DNA of 64,000 nt from Zygnema cylindricum (GCA_037447655.1 JBBHKE010002877.1:198466-262465); one strand, 5' to 3'. Shown: positions 11,974 through 21,918, counted from the first letter of the stretch. Translations and numbers: made by a program. The notes: generated by a model from the sequence alone, not told the origin.

Positions 11974-13020
11974 TGTAGAAATTAATGGTTTTAAGTATTT
12001 TCTAGGTCTAAATAGAAACAAAGAAGCCGAGGCAGTCTACCTCTAACTTCTCTCTCCAACTCTCGAACTTGTCGCAGTCACTGAGAAATTGGAGAGGAAG
12101 CTAGAGCCATGGCTACCTAAGCTATCCTCATGTTTACGGGAAATTTATATAAGTCTATGGATTAATTACTAAAAGGTATATGCCGGCGGCAGGATTTGAT
12201 CCTGGTACCTGCCGGCCGACAGCTAGGAGATAGCCGGTAGCCTAAGCCGTTTAGTCTAGACGTACTGATACATAGCATATAGTACAATAATTATTTATAC
12301 AATTACACGTAGGATAATTCATTTAACTATAACTATTTACGGGATACATAGATATGGAATTGCAAAAGTACGAATTGCGGTACGGATATGAAATCAATAC
12401 CGCGCATTAATTTCGGAAGCGAAACAAATACCTCGCATGTATTTATTACGGCTACGATCAAAAACGAGTTTAATCGGACGGCCGGAAATTGCGCCGAGAT
12501 CGCGGAAGGAGAATTCGGCGGTTTGTGGGCAGCGCCACATCGGATGACACGTGGCGATGTAACATTGGAGCGCGGCATCTCCGAGGATTTAAGGAGCGAA
12601 TCCGGATACTCCACGTGTGGACATTTAGGCCATATCGTACAATATCCGTACATAAAGTACACCGGAAGTTGTACTTTTACGTACGGAATTGAAATCTGAT
12701 TGGTTCCGTACATCAGTAGATAGAGTCTGTGAGAGAGATAGGACTTAGAAAAATTAGAAGATAGGACCCTCTCTCCCAGAGAGCTTCTGTACAAAAGGTC
12801 AACTTTGACCCTCCATAACTTACTGCTCAGGGGAGCAAATTCAGAGATTCTTTTTGCTATAAACTCAGGGGAGTCTTGCCTTCACAGGGGTGAAGGTAGT
12901 CAGGGTTTTTGTTTGCCAGGGCGGCAGTTATTTTTGCTAAAACACAAAGGGGTCAAGATTATCCTAGAGGCTTCTTGGAAGCTGTCCACTCTGAGGACTT
13001 ATGGAGGTCTCAGAGTTTCA
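11974..13020 (+). repeat. 5' LTR of intact copia
   Basis: It starts TGTAGAAATTAATGG and ends GAGTTTCA, 1,047 bp. A GC-rich palindromic patch (tgccggcggcagg, 12180) and CACGTG motifs (12609) lie in the middle. The last 20 bases already contain the gag start codon ATG at 13001, so transcripts reading out of either LTR carry this ATG. Confidence 0.95.
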
Positions 13021-15625
13021 GGTTATGGGCCCACCCTCTAGGGTACCAATCTTTAATGGAACTGGCTTCATATATTGGGAAAGTATGATGATAGGAGCTC
13101 TATGCGAAAAAAGGTTTTGGGGGATAGTGAGTGGACGGTTGGGGCGTCCATCAAGTCTTGGAATTCCTCCAGGGTTTGGAGGAACCAGATTCACCAGGAA
13201 AGAGGACCCACCTTCAACGGAGGAAACAAAAGAAGGAGAGGTGGTGGACAAAGGAAAGGAGAAGGAGACGACCACACCAATAGCAACTGGTTCGACATTC
13301 ATATCACCTATTCCGAGGAATGAGGAGAATGACACTGAAACCTGGGACTTCAACAATATGGCGGCAAAGCACTTCATCCTACACCATCTCACTCAAGGAC
13401 TTGCATGTCCTCATTTGCAGGTAGAAAGAGCATCCGATCTTTGGATGGCTCTCATACAGATGTACCGAAGTGGTACGATTCAGCAACAACAGTTGGCTGA
13501 TCAGAAAGTTAAGGAGTATGTATACAAAGGGGGAAATATGTTTGATTTTTGCAATGAGCTTGCTACACTCTTCATGGAGCTACACAGTGCGGGAAAAGAT
13601 TTTAGTGAAAAAGAAAAGGTTAACTGTTTACTGATGAAGTTACCTGATGAGTTCGTGAACATAGTTTACCGTGTGCAGGACTTGCCTGACTCAAGGTGGA
13701 TATGGAACTCAGTGGTAGGGATGATTCTAGTTCAAGAGAATACAATCGAGATCCGAAGGGGAGGAAAGAGTGGCCAAGCCTTGGCAACAGCCACTGATTG
13801 GAGGAACAGGGGTTCCCGAAAACCGGTCGGAAACTATGGGGGTAGGGAGCGGAAAAAACAGGCCGACGAATTCGAACCAAGGGCTCCCAAAGGTTTATGT
13901 CATTTTTGTAAGAAACCGGGGCACTATATGGCAGAGTGCACTAAGCTAACCGAGCTTCGGTTAAAGGAGGGGCAGACCGGTGGTACCCCGAGAGGAAAGA
14001 AAAAGGCCCTTGTCACACAGGTACTTGAGGCGGAATCCGAGGACGAGAACGATGAGCTCCTTTTGGATGAGGAGTTGGAGGCGAAAAATGAGGTCGAAAT
14101 TCCACGAAGGCAGAAATGTGCTTACGGTGGATTGAAAGGTGAAGCAGGCTGGATCATAGATTCAGGTGCCTCAATGCACATGTGTAAGGATAGGCACCTG
14201 TTCACTAAGATAAGAAAGATTCCCACCGTAGAGATAGAGTACGGGGATGGGAGGATAGTCACCACTACTCTTGTAGGATCGGTAGATCTGAAAGTGTTAA
14301 TAGAAGGAAAGGCATCCATATTAACATTCTCCGATGTATTGTTTATTCCGGAGCTGAACAAAAATCTTATCTCCACATCAGTATTGGATGATAAGGGTTT
14401 TTTTACTAGCACTAGGGAAGGAGTCTTTACTGCTAGTTTTGAGGATGATGTCTATTTCATTGCTGAGAAAGGTAGCCATGGGATGTTTAGGCTGATCTTA
14501 AGTAATGAAAAGAAAAAACTTTATTACGCTGGTGTTCATGATATTATGATGTGGCATAAGAGGCTTGGGCATGTGAATCTAGATAAGTTAAGAGAGATGA
14601 AAAAGATGGGAGTGGTGGAAGGGATTCAGTTCAGTGAGAGTGATGATATAAGTGATTGTAGTGGATGTGCTCAAGGTAAAGCACACAGATTACCCTTTCC
14701 TAAATCAGCCACCTATAAGGGAGAAAAAATTCTAGATCTAGTACACACAGATATTTGGGGACCGGCTAAAGTGCCCTCACCGGGGGGGAAGAGATTTATG
14801 ATGACTATAACTGATGATTGGTCTCGGTATTCCCGGGTATATTTTTTGAAAAACAAGTCCGAAGCTGAGGATTGCTTCAGACAATATAAAGCATGGAGCG
14901 AAAAACTCCATGAAACTCCAATCAAGAGAGTAAGGAGTGACAATGGTGGAGAGTATACTTCTAACCAGTTTGAGGATTTTCTGAGGGAAGATGGGGTTCA
15001 ACACCAAAAGACAGTTCCAGAAAATCCGGAACAGAATGGGGTAGCTGAAAGGTTAAATAGAACACTAAGTGATAGTGCTAGAAGTATGTTGTCAGATAAA
15101 AAGATAGGAAAAAGGTTTTGGGCAGAAGCTATGAACTGTGCTAATTACCTCAAGAATAGAGTTCTTACTTTAGCTATAAAAGATCAAACACCTTATGAGA
15201 GATGGACAGGCCGGAAACCAATTACATCTCACTTAAAGGTTTTCGGCAGTCAAGTGTTCAGTCTAGATACTGATCGGTCCAATTGGAAGCTAGATCCTAA
15301 AGGAAAACCGAGATACTTATTAGGATATGATGAAGATGTTAAAGGATATAGAGTTTATGATCTAAAAAGGGAAGATATAATCTTAGTAAAGCATCTAGTA
15401 GTTATGGATGAAGGAAAGTCTGTGGATCCCTTCAAATATACTAAGTCAGTAAAAATCAGATTTGAGTCAGAAAATTCCGATGACTTTGAGCTTCCTAACT
15501 ACCCAGGTTTTAGAGAAGATGACATTCTTGCAGGTACAAATCAGACCGAAAAGGACTCGGCTGTGGAAACTCCAGTGACAACTCTACTCGAAGCGGAAGA
15601 CGTGGTGGAAATTGATTCGGAATGA
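13001..15625 (+). CDS. copia Gag-protease-integrase
   Basis: An 874-residue first part of the copia polyprotein. Gag opens with the FNGTGFIYWESMM motif (residues 18-30). A CCHC zinc knuckle is at residues 300-313 (CHFCKKPGHYMAEC). The aspartic protease active site is WIIDSGAS (384-391). The integrase zinc motif uses H519, H524, C553 and C556. The catalytic triad is D584 (HTDIWG), D647 (SDNGGEY) and E683 (NGVAERLNR), with 35 residues between the last two. The start ATG at 13001 lies in the LTR and the PBS encodes residues 7-12. A second ATG at 13025 inside the PBS is an alternative start. The frame ends at TGA 15623-15625 and stays open in the same frame up to the RT part. Confidence 0.92.
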   Translation: MEVSEFQVMGPPSRVPIFNGTGFIYWESMMIGALCEKRFWGIVSGRLGRPSSLGIPPGFGGTRFTRKEDPPSTEETKEGEVVDKGKEKETTTPIATGSTFISPIPRNEENDTETWDFNNMAAKHFILHHLTQGLACPHLQVERASDLWMALIQMYRSGTIQQQQLADQKVKEYVYKGGNMFDFCNELATLFMELHSAGKDFSEKEKVNCLLMKLPDEFVNIVYRVQDLPDSRWIWNSVVGMILVQENTIEIRRGGKSGQALATATDWRNRGSRKPVGNYGGRERKKQADEFEPRAPKGLCHFCKKPGHYMAECTKLTELRLKEGQTGGTPRGKKKALVTQVLEAESEDENDELLLDEELEAKNEVEIPRRQKCAYGGLKGEAGWIIDSGASMHMCKDRHLFTKIRKIPTVEIEYGDGRIVTTTLVGSVDLKVLIEGKASILTFSDVLFIPELNKNLISTSVLDDKGFFTSTREGVFTASFEDDVYFIAEKGSHGMFRLILSNEKKKLYYAGVHDIMMWHKRLGHVNLDKLREMKKMGVVEGIQFSESDDISDCSGCAQGKAHRLPFPKSATYKGEKILDLVHTDIWGPAKVPSPGGKRFMMTITDDWSRYSRVYFLKNKSEAEDCFRQYKAWSEKLHETPIKRVRSDNGGEYTSNQFEDFLREDGVQHQKTVPENPEQNGVAERLNRTLSDSARSMLSDKKIGKRFWAEAMNCANYLKNRVLTLAIKDQTPYERWTGRKPITSHLKVFGSQVFSLDTDRSNWKLDPKGKPRYLLGYDEDVKGYRVYDLKREDIILVKHLVVMDEGKSVDPFKYTKSVKIRFESENSDDFELPNYPGFREDDILAGTNQTEKDSAVETPVTTLLEAEDVVEIDSE
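13021..13035 (+). other. primer-binding site, half-tRNA type (initiator tRNA-Met)
   Basis: Directly after the LTR, GGTTATGGGCCCACC is the exact complement of the anticodon stem-loop region of plant initiator tRNA-Met (GGTGGGCCCATAACC), as I know that tRNA. It is not complementary to the tRNA 3' end, which would read TGGTATCAGAGC. Drosophila copia is known to prime from an internally cut initiator tRNA fragment, so the same mode is inferred here. Confidence 0.85.
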
Positions 15626-17359
15626 AGGGATAGGGGAGAAGTCGAGTTTGTTCGAAAGAATCCACGGGAACCATCTATTCCGGCCTCAGATTTTGAGGGG
15701 GGGAGGAGAAGTAGCAAAAGACTGCAAGAAAAACAGGTTATTAACAAGGTAACTAAACTATCTCATCAAGATGAACCTCAAACTTATGGAGAGGCGATGA
15801 CTTGTCCAGAAAGAAACCGATGGAAGACAGCCATCAATGAGGAGATGGCTTCAATCATGGCAGCCGATACTTGGGAGCTGGTGGACTGTCCACCTAACCG
15901 AAAACCAATCGGTTGTAAGTGGGTTTTCAAACTAAAACTGAACCCAGATAACACAATCGAGCGCTACAAGGCTAGATTAGTGGCAAAGGGATTTACACAA
16001 AAGGAAGGAATTGACTACGAGGAAACCTTTGCCCCGGTGGTCAGATTTCCCTCCGTCCGCATACTTCTCAGTTTAGCAGCGGCGGAAGACATGGAAGTGC
16101 ATCAGATGGACATCAAGACAGCCTTTTTGCATGGAGAATTGGAAGAGGAGATCTTCATGCGACAACCCGAAGGTTTTGTGGAGGAAGGAGAGGAGAGTAA
16201 GGTATGCCGGCTGATTAAATCTCTTTATGGTTTGAAACAGGCACCTCGACAATGGAATAAGAAGCTTGATGAGTTTCTTACCGGTCTGGGATATATTCGG
16301 ATCAGCTCAGATCACTCAATCTATGTTTTCGAAGATGAGGAAGGTCTTATATTTATTGCAATTTATGTTGATGATTTGCTTGTTTTAAGTAAATCAATGG
16401 AAAAAATTAACAAACTGAAAATCGATCTTAAGGGGAGATTTGAAATGAAGGATATGGGAGAAGCAAGATATATTTTGGGAATTCAAGTAGAGAGAGACAG
16501 GAAAAGGAAAATTATAAGATTGACTCAAAAGGAAGCAATAGGGAACATGCTTGAAAAAATTCAAATGGATAAAGCTAATAGTTGTACAACTCCAATGGAG
16601 TTGAAGAATGGAAGTGAGGGGAGTGAGGAAGAAGGAGTCATAGTCTTAGACGAGGTATTATCTCCTGATGAACAGAAGTTCATGCAGACTATTCCTTACA
16701 GGCAAGTAGTGGGAAGTCTAATCTATTTTATGAATTGTACCCGGCCGGATTTAGCTGCAGCTGTAGGAGTGCTGAGTAGAAGTTTAAATGCTCCCACTAA
16801 GAAGGATTGGGAGGCAGCTAAGAGAGTCCTTAGATACTTGATAGGAACTAGGGATCTATGGTTGCATTTGGGTGGGGAGAATACTGACATCACCACTTGG
16901 AGTGATGCCAGTTATGGTGATGCTCCGATGAGGAGATGCACTTCTAGATATGTATTATATGTGGGTGATGGGGCTTGCTGTTGGAGTAGCAAACAGCAAA
17001 AGGTTATTGCTCAGTCCACCATGGAGGCTGAGTATATGGCCTCTTGCTCTGCTGTAAAAGAATTGATGTGGGTCAAGTCTTTGCTTGGTGAGCTTGGTCA
17101 CCTTAAGAGTGGTGTGCAGAAAATATTTTGTGATAATCAGGCAGCAATCGCTATTTCTGCCAATCCTAAACATCATTTTAAAGCCAAACACATGGACATC
17201 AGACTCAGCTTTGTTAGAGAAAAAGTAGAAAACAAAATAATCAGTTTAGAGTACAGGCCAGATAGTGAGATGGTAGCAGATATGATGACCAAACCTGTGC
17301 CTTCCCCTAAGCTAATTTTCTGCAGGGAGAAGTGTGGTCTGAAATTAAAGATTGACTAG
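15626..17359 (+). CDS. copia reverse transcriptase-RNase H (same frame, after a TGA)
   Basis: The frame continues without another stop from 15626 to TAG at 17357-17359. The first ATG in it is 15797, giving 520 residues. RT motifs, numbered from that ATG: RLVAKGF (60-66), QMDIKTAFLHG with catalytic D105, KSLYGLKQAPRQW (141-153) and the YVDD box at 190-193. RNase H shows TTWSDASYGD, MEAEYMAS and DNQAAIAI with the expected acidic residues. It ends PVPSPKLIFCREKCGL, then the polypurine tract and 3' LTR follow. In related elements this segment is fused to integrase, so the upstream TGA is either a recent nonsense change or a read-through site. Confidence 0.92.
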   Translation, partial: RDRGEVEFVRKNPREPSIPASDFEGGRRSSKRLQEKQVINKVTKLSHQDEPQTYGEAMTCPERNRWKTAINEEMASIMAADTWELVDCPPNRKPIGCKWVFKLKLNPDNTIERYKARLVAKGFTQKEGIDYEETFAPVVRFPSVRILLSLAAAEDMEVHQMDIKTAFLHGELEEEIFMRQPEGFVEEGEESKVCRLIKSLYGLKQAPRQWNKKLDEFLTGLGYIRISSDHSIYVFEDEEGLIFIAIYVDDLLVLSKSMEKINKLKIDLKGRFEMKDMGEARYILGIQVERDRKRKIIRLTQKEAIGNMLEKIQMDKANSCTTPMELKNGSEGSEEEGVIVLDEVLSPDEQKFMQTIPYRQVVGSLIYFMNCTRPDLAAAVGVLSRSLNAPTKKDWEAAKRVLRYLIGTRDLWLHLGGENTDITTWSDASYGDAPMRRCTSRYVLYVGDGACCWSSKQQKVIAQSTMEAEYMASCSAVKELMWVKSLLGELGHLKSGVQKIFCDNQAAIAISANPKHHFKAKHMDIRLSFVREKVENKIISLEYRPDSEMVADMMTKPVPSPKLIFCREKCGLKLKID

Positions 17360-17372
17360 AAAAAAAGGGGAG

Positions 17373-18419
17373 TGTAGAAATTAATGGTTTTTAGTATTTT
17401 CTAGGTCTAAATAGAAACAAAGAAGCCGAGGCAGTCTACCTCTAACTTCTCTCTCCAACTCTCAAACTTGTCGCAGTCACTGAGAAATTGGAGAGGAAGC
17501 TAGAGCCATGGCTACCTAAGCTATCCTCAGGTTTACGGGAAATTTATATTAGTCTACGGATTAATTACTAAAAGGTATATGCCGGCGGCAGGATTTGATC
17601 CTGGTACCTGCCGGCCGACAGCTAGGAGATAGCCGGTAGCCTTAGGCGTTTAGTCTAGACGTACTGATACATAGCATATAGTACGATAATTATTTATACA
17701 ATTACACGTAGGATAATTCATTTAACTATAACTATTTACGGGATACATAGATATGGAATTGCAAAAGTACGAATTGCGGTACGGATATGAAATCAATACC
17801 GCGCATTAATTTCGGAAGCGAAACAAATACCTCCCATGTATTTATTACGGCTACGATCAAAAACGAGTTTAATCGGACGGCCGGAAATTGAGCCGAGATC
17901 GCGGAAGGAGAATTCGGCGGTTTGTGGGCAGCGCCACATCGGATGACACGTGGCGATGTAACATTGGAGCGCGGCATCTCCGAGGATTTAAGGAGCGAAT
18001 CCGGATACTCCACGTGTGGACATTTAGGCCATATCGTACAATATCCGTACATAAAGTACACCGGAAGTTGTACTTTTACGTACGGAACTGAAATCTGATT
18101 GGTTCCGTACATCAGTAGATAGAGTCTGTGAGAGAGATAGGACTTAGAAAAATTAGAAGATAGGACCCTCTCTTCCAGAGAGCTTCTGTACAAAAGGTCA
18201 ACTTTGACCCTCCATAACTTACTGCTCAGGGGAGCAAATTCAGAGATTCTTTTTGCTATCAACTCAGGGGAGTCTTGCCTTCACAGGGGTGAAGGTAGTC
18301 AGGGTTTTTGTTTGCCAGGGCGGCAGTTATTTTTGCTAAAACACAAAGGGGTCAAGATTATCCTAGAGGCTTCTTGGAAGCTGTCCACTCTGAGGACTTA
18401 TGGAGGTCTCAGAGTTTCA
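17373..18419 (+). repeat. 3' LTR of intact copia
   Basis: 1,047 bp, same ends as the 5' copy. Differences seen include taag/ttag at 17389-17392, the ttaggc versus aagccg patch near 17643, and single changes near 17704, 17833 and 17892. It is followed directly by CTTCC and LINE sequence. Confidence 0.95.
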
Positions 18420-20479
18420 CTTCCCACATAGGCGACGGGAGCAACACAAGCAGTCGATAAAAGACCCAACCCCCCAGTAGAGACAGGGAGCGATGCTTGA
18501 ATGCGGGCTGGTGACCCAGACTCGCGATCAAATGCCCCACGACCTAACAGAGTGTGGAGGACGTCCATGAGGCGATCGTCTAAAGCCGAGAGAGAGGAGA
18601 CAAATGTCGAGGTGGGAGCGGTTGTACGAGTAAGGTAAGAAGGGTTTTCGGGAAAACACATGGTTAGCATAGCAAAAGCAACTTGGGGATCTGGAAGGTG
18701 AGGAAGGTCATCCACTTTGGCCAGATATGTCTGTAAAGCATCATGAAGGAATCGAGTCACAAAAGTATCTGAACCAAGGGGGCAACCAAGCACACAAATG
18801 CCATTGGAGGGAGAAGGGGTTTGAACACCAGGAGGAGGGGTAAAAGAAAGTGGAATATCTTGAGGAGACCAAATAACAAACTTCGACAATTGGACTGAAA
18901 GGTTGAGTTCGGCTAAACGTTTCCTGAAAAGATCATATGCCAACACGACTTGTTCTCTGGGCCCAATGATGTGCGTGTCATCTGCGACTGAAGGGAAAAG
19001 GCAAGAAGGGAAGGCTGCTGCGGAGGCACGAAAGGCCTGGTAATGGGCGAGGGCGAACAAAGGTCCGTCGAGAGGGTCGCCTTGGGTTGTGCTGGTTGCT
19101 GAGGAGAGAAGAATGAGATCACCATCGGCCGAGAAGGAAAGACTGCTTGTCAAAGAATAGAAGGCCCTCACAAAGAGGAATAATTGGACAATCGTGGATG
19201 GAGCCGCCATAAGCCCTGAAAAAATCACGTTCCGATCCACCGTATTAAAGTCATAGGGACTGTTGACTTGAAGGACTAACCAATCTGGATGTACATCCAA
19301 CAAAGCCCGAATCCCGTGGACCACGGCCTCACTACTCCCTCTCGTGGCCACTCCAAACTGATGAGGAGAGAAATAATCATGGAAAGTTGGTTGGAGTTGG
19401 AGACATATCGCACGAGCCACCAATCTATATAAAACCTCTCCCACGACGATAGGGCGGATCCCACCATTAGGTTTGGCGACTGCCACAAGGCGCGACGCCG
19501 TGAGAAGATCACAAATCCGAGGGGGAATATCTCCACTAGCAATAAGAGAACATACGCGAAAAAACACATCGAACCCTCGGGACCCCGATTCGAGGGTAAA
19601 ACATTGCGAAACAACTCATACATTGTTCCTGAGGGCCCCCCTGCTGAAAGGTGAGGAGGAGAGCTAAGAGCCTTAATGAAAACCTCGCGATCTAAAGCAA
19701 AACTCTCAGAAGGCTCAAAGGCGTGGATGGAAGAGGGTAAAGGGGAAGGTGCATGGGGGTGGAGAGCTCGAAGGACCTCAATAGTGGAAGAAGATCCGGG
19801 GCAGGGGTGAATGGATGTAAGGCTCGAACCGCTCGAGAAAGGTCACCAACACAACCTAAGTGAGTTGCTCGACGATAAGAGGCCGAGACATGTGATGGTT
19901 TAGGTGGATGACGTGGTATCAAAGAGGTGCTCGATACCCGATCCTCATGCTCGGCGTGGAGGGCTTTCCATCACCATGAAAGAATCGGCGACAACGCGCC
20001 AAAGTTTCTCTAGCCCCACTGCCTCCTCCATGACTTGGAAGGACTAGCACCCAAAGAGAGAACATTAAAAGAAGGTGCCAAGGAGCAATGTCTGTCGGGT
20101 TTGAGGAAATGTGAGACAAGGGGAGGTGGAGGGCATCTTGTACTATTGTCCGGACAGCCATAGGAATACGGGTGTATAATCGCTCGCGGGGGGCTCCCAA
20201 ATTGTAGGCCCCCAAAACATCTAACTCACGGACGAAATTCCAATCCTCATCAGTGGGGCCGGAGGGGAGTATGATCGACGACGATTGAGGAGATGTGATA
20301 GACAAATGACCACCCAGGGTTATACAATGTCGACAACTCCGTGTATGAAGGGAAATACCGGCCCCCAGCGGCCAAAAGGTTGTGGCCCCCAAGACTTTCC
20401 AAACGCCTAGAAGGTTTACGAGGTTTGGGTGGAGGTGGGGAGGGAGAAGGGAATAAGAAGGGCTTTTGGTCATGGTCAA
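18420..20479 (-). pseudogene. LINE 1, 5' half: N-terminal finger region and reverse transcriptase
   Basis: The RT domain frame runs 19567 to 18420 on the minus strand. Motifs seen are VAKPNGGIRPIVVGE, HQFGVATRGSSEAV, TTQGDPLDGPLFALA and SVADDTHIIG (the A/YADD box). In motif A the usual first Asp is Asn (LVLQVNSPYDFN), so the enzyme copy should be inactive. Upstream, in shifted frames, 19922-19692 holds GDLSRAVRALHP. 20479-19919 holds a Cys/His cluster (CRHCITLGGH) and PWHLLLMFSLW, the usual N-terminal region of this LINE type. At least two frameshifts (near 19920 and 19590) separate them. The RT frame is cut by the copia insertion at 18420 and resumes in frame at 11968. Confidence 0.8.
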
Positions 20480-20785
20480 TAAGTCAAAGAAGTCATGGGA
20501 AATGGGAGGGTGAGAGAAAGAGAAAACGTGGGAGAGGAAAAGGAACCATGTGGGATGGATGGGGAAATTGGTAGTGGGCCAGAATATAACATAAGGTTTG
20601 ATGCCGGAAAAGAAGGGGGGGGAGAGGGGGGAGGGGGGAGGGGAGGGGGGGGGAGGGGAAGGAGGGGGTTCTAAGTATAGGTTTTGGGTGTGTAAGGGGT
20701 ATTTCTATCGTTCTCCTTATGCCGTAGTTTTTGCCATCTATTTTGACGTCCCCTCCAGCCGTATAGACACCAAGTATAAGCAATA
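20480..20785. other. G-rich flank of LINE 1
   Basis: A G-rich plus-strand stretch (20605-20675, runs of up to nine G) upstream of the LINE coding region. It could be the LINE 5' untranslated region. No independent feature is supported. Confidence 0.3.
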
Positions 20786-21001
20786 CACCGTGTATCGCTA
20801 TTAGTGTTAATACTTTTTTTTGCCACTTAAAATTTCTTTTCTCCGCACACCTGTCCGATATTCACATGGAGACCGCCAATCGGAAGGTGGGATTCTTGGA
20901 TTTCAACCACAACCGTCAGATCTGTAATCGGACTAGTGTGTGCGGAGAAAATATGTTTTAAGTGGCAAAAAATACATTAACACTATTAGCGATACACGGT
21001 G
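20786..21001. mobile_element. TA-flanked foldback/MITE, 216 bp
   Basis: Long inverted repeats of about 75 bp face each other. The left begins CACCGTGTATCGCTATTAG and the right ends with its complement. The arms include the blocks gtgttaat, gccactta and ctccgcacac. TA flanks both sides (20784-20785 and 21002-21003). TA duplication with CAC-starting ends suggests a Tc1/mariner-type MITE. Related ends occur at 27740, 52915 and about 56453. Confidence 0.8.
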
Positions 21002-21351
21002 TATTGTATTGTTTCTTTTAATAAAATAAAAAAGTCTCGCGAGTCGATATCAATAGGAGTTTCACGATGAGCTGGCATGACGTGGCATTGTGTCAAAAAC
21101 TCAAAATTCTTTGGTTTCACTTTTCACATATTTTTCGTAAGGCGTATTTCATGTGGAAACAACAGAAAAAACCCTTACTCTAACACATGGGTACACCGCT
21201 TTAGGGTAAGGGTATGTCCCCATGTACTTGTAACTTAGCAAACTTACTTTGTATTTTAGCGGGGATCCGCCAGACCAGGTTTTCAAGTGTCCTTATGTCT
21301 ATAATGACGAAATCGCAACTTACGCTTGTGACGATTGTATATGTCGACAAT

Positions 21352-21485
21352 TGTAGAAACTAATGGATTTATTAGTATTTTCTAGGTCTAAATAGAAATA
21401 GAAAGAAGCCGAGGCAGTCTATCTCTAACTTCTCTCTCCAACTCTCAAACTTGTTGCAGTCACTGAGAAGTTGGAGAGGTAGCGT
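21352..21485 (+). mobile_element. copia LTR fragment (first ~134 bp)
   Basis: It begins TGTAGAAACTAATGG and follows the intact LTR through ggcagtcta and ttgcagtcactgagaagttgg. It then stops abruptly at 21485, where a MITE fragment starts. It is therefore a truncated LTR. Confidence 0.75.
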
Positions 21486-21915
21486 GAGTACACGTGAAAT
21501 GGTAAAAAAATATCTACTTCGAACAGGCGATCAGAGGCCTACACGTCGTACAGGCCATACACGTAAAATGGCAAACAAATATCTACTTCGAACAGGCAAT
21601 CACAGGCCTACACGTAGTACAGGCCATGTGCCGCCTGCCACGCTGGATGCCAGTCAGTCGAAAGTATCCTCGCAAGCTCCGTCTGACATCCACCGACCTT
21701 CAAAATTTGCGGGGTCTTTTTGCCATATATTATCGTTCAGATTTTACGTCTGAAGAATATTTTTAGATTTTGAAAATGTGAACACTAGCTACGTGGCACC
21801 AATCATAATTTCGAAAGGTTCTTTACTGGCCCGACACAATGGAGCGGACTGCCAGTAAACCCTGTCATTAGACGTTTCCGTACGTTTAGTGGGACCGCCT
21901 AATGGAATCGAGGCC
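21486..21915. mobile_element. MITE fragment, same family as 9924-10671
   Basis: The right end cctaatggaatcgaggcc at 21898-21915 is a diverged family terminus followed by TTA (21916-21918). The interior matches the copy at 34679-35425 in inverted orientation (blocks ggcccgacacaatgg and ccgtctgacatccaccgac). The left end is lost where the LTR fragment abuts. An internal tandem duplication of about 65 bp (21497-21626, key phrase atctacttcgaacaggc) is present. Confidence 0.7.
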
Positions 21916-21918
21916 TTA

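Larger units (their letters stand above)
11974..18419 (+). mobile_element. nearly intact Ty1/copia LTR retrotransposon
   Basis: A full-length 6,446-bp element on the plus strand. It has two LTRs of 1,047 bp each (11974-13020 and 17373-18419), a 5-bp duplication CTTCC, a PBS, one gag-pol frame and a polypurine tract (17361-17372, AAAAAAGGGGAG). Order is gag, protease, integrase, RT, RNase H, which defines Ty1/copia. By eye the two LTRs differ at about a dozen positions with no length change, near 1 percent, so insertion was recent. It sits inside a LINE coding region. One in-frame TGA at 15623-15625 splits the polyprotein. It is otherwise free of frameshifts and could supply most functions if that codon were read through. 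Confidence 0.95.

Noticed and set aside
12333-12794. 153- and 176-residue minus-strand frames repeated at 12333 and 17732
   Set aside because: They are the same frame in the two LTR copies and have no conserved counterpart in the diverged LTRs of the window.
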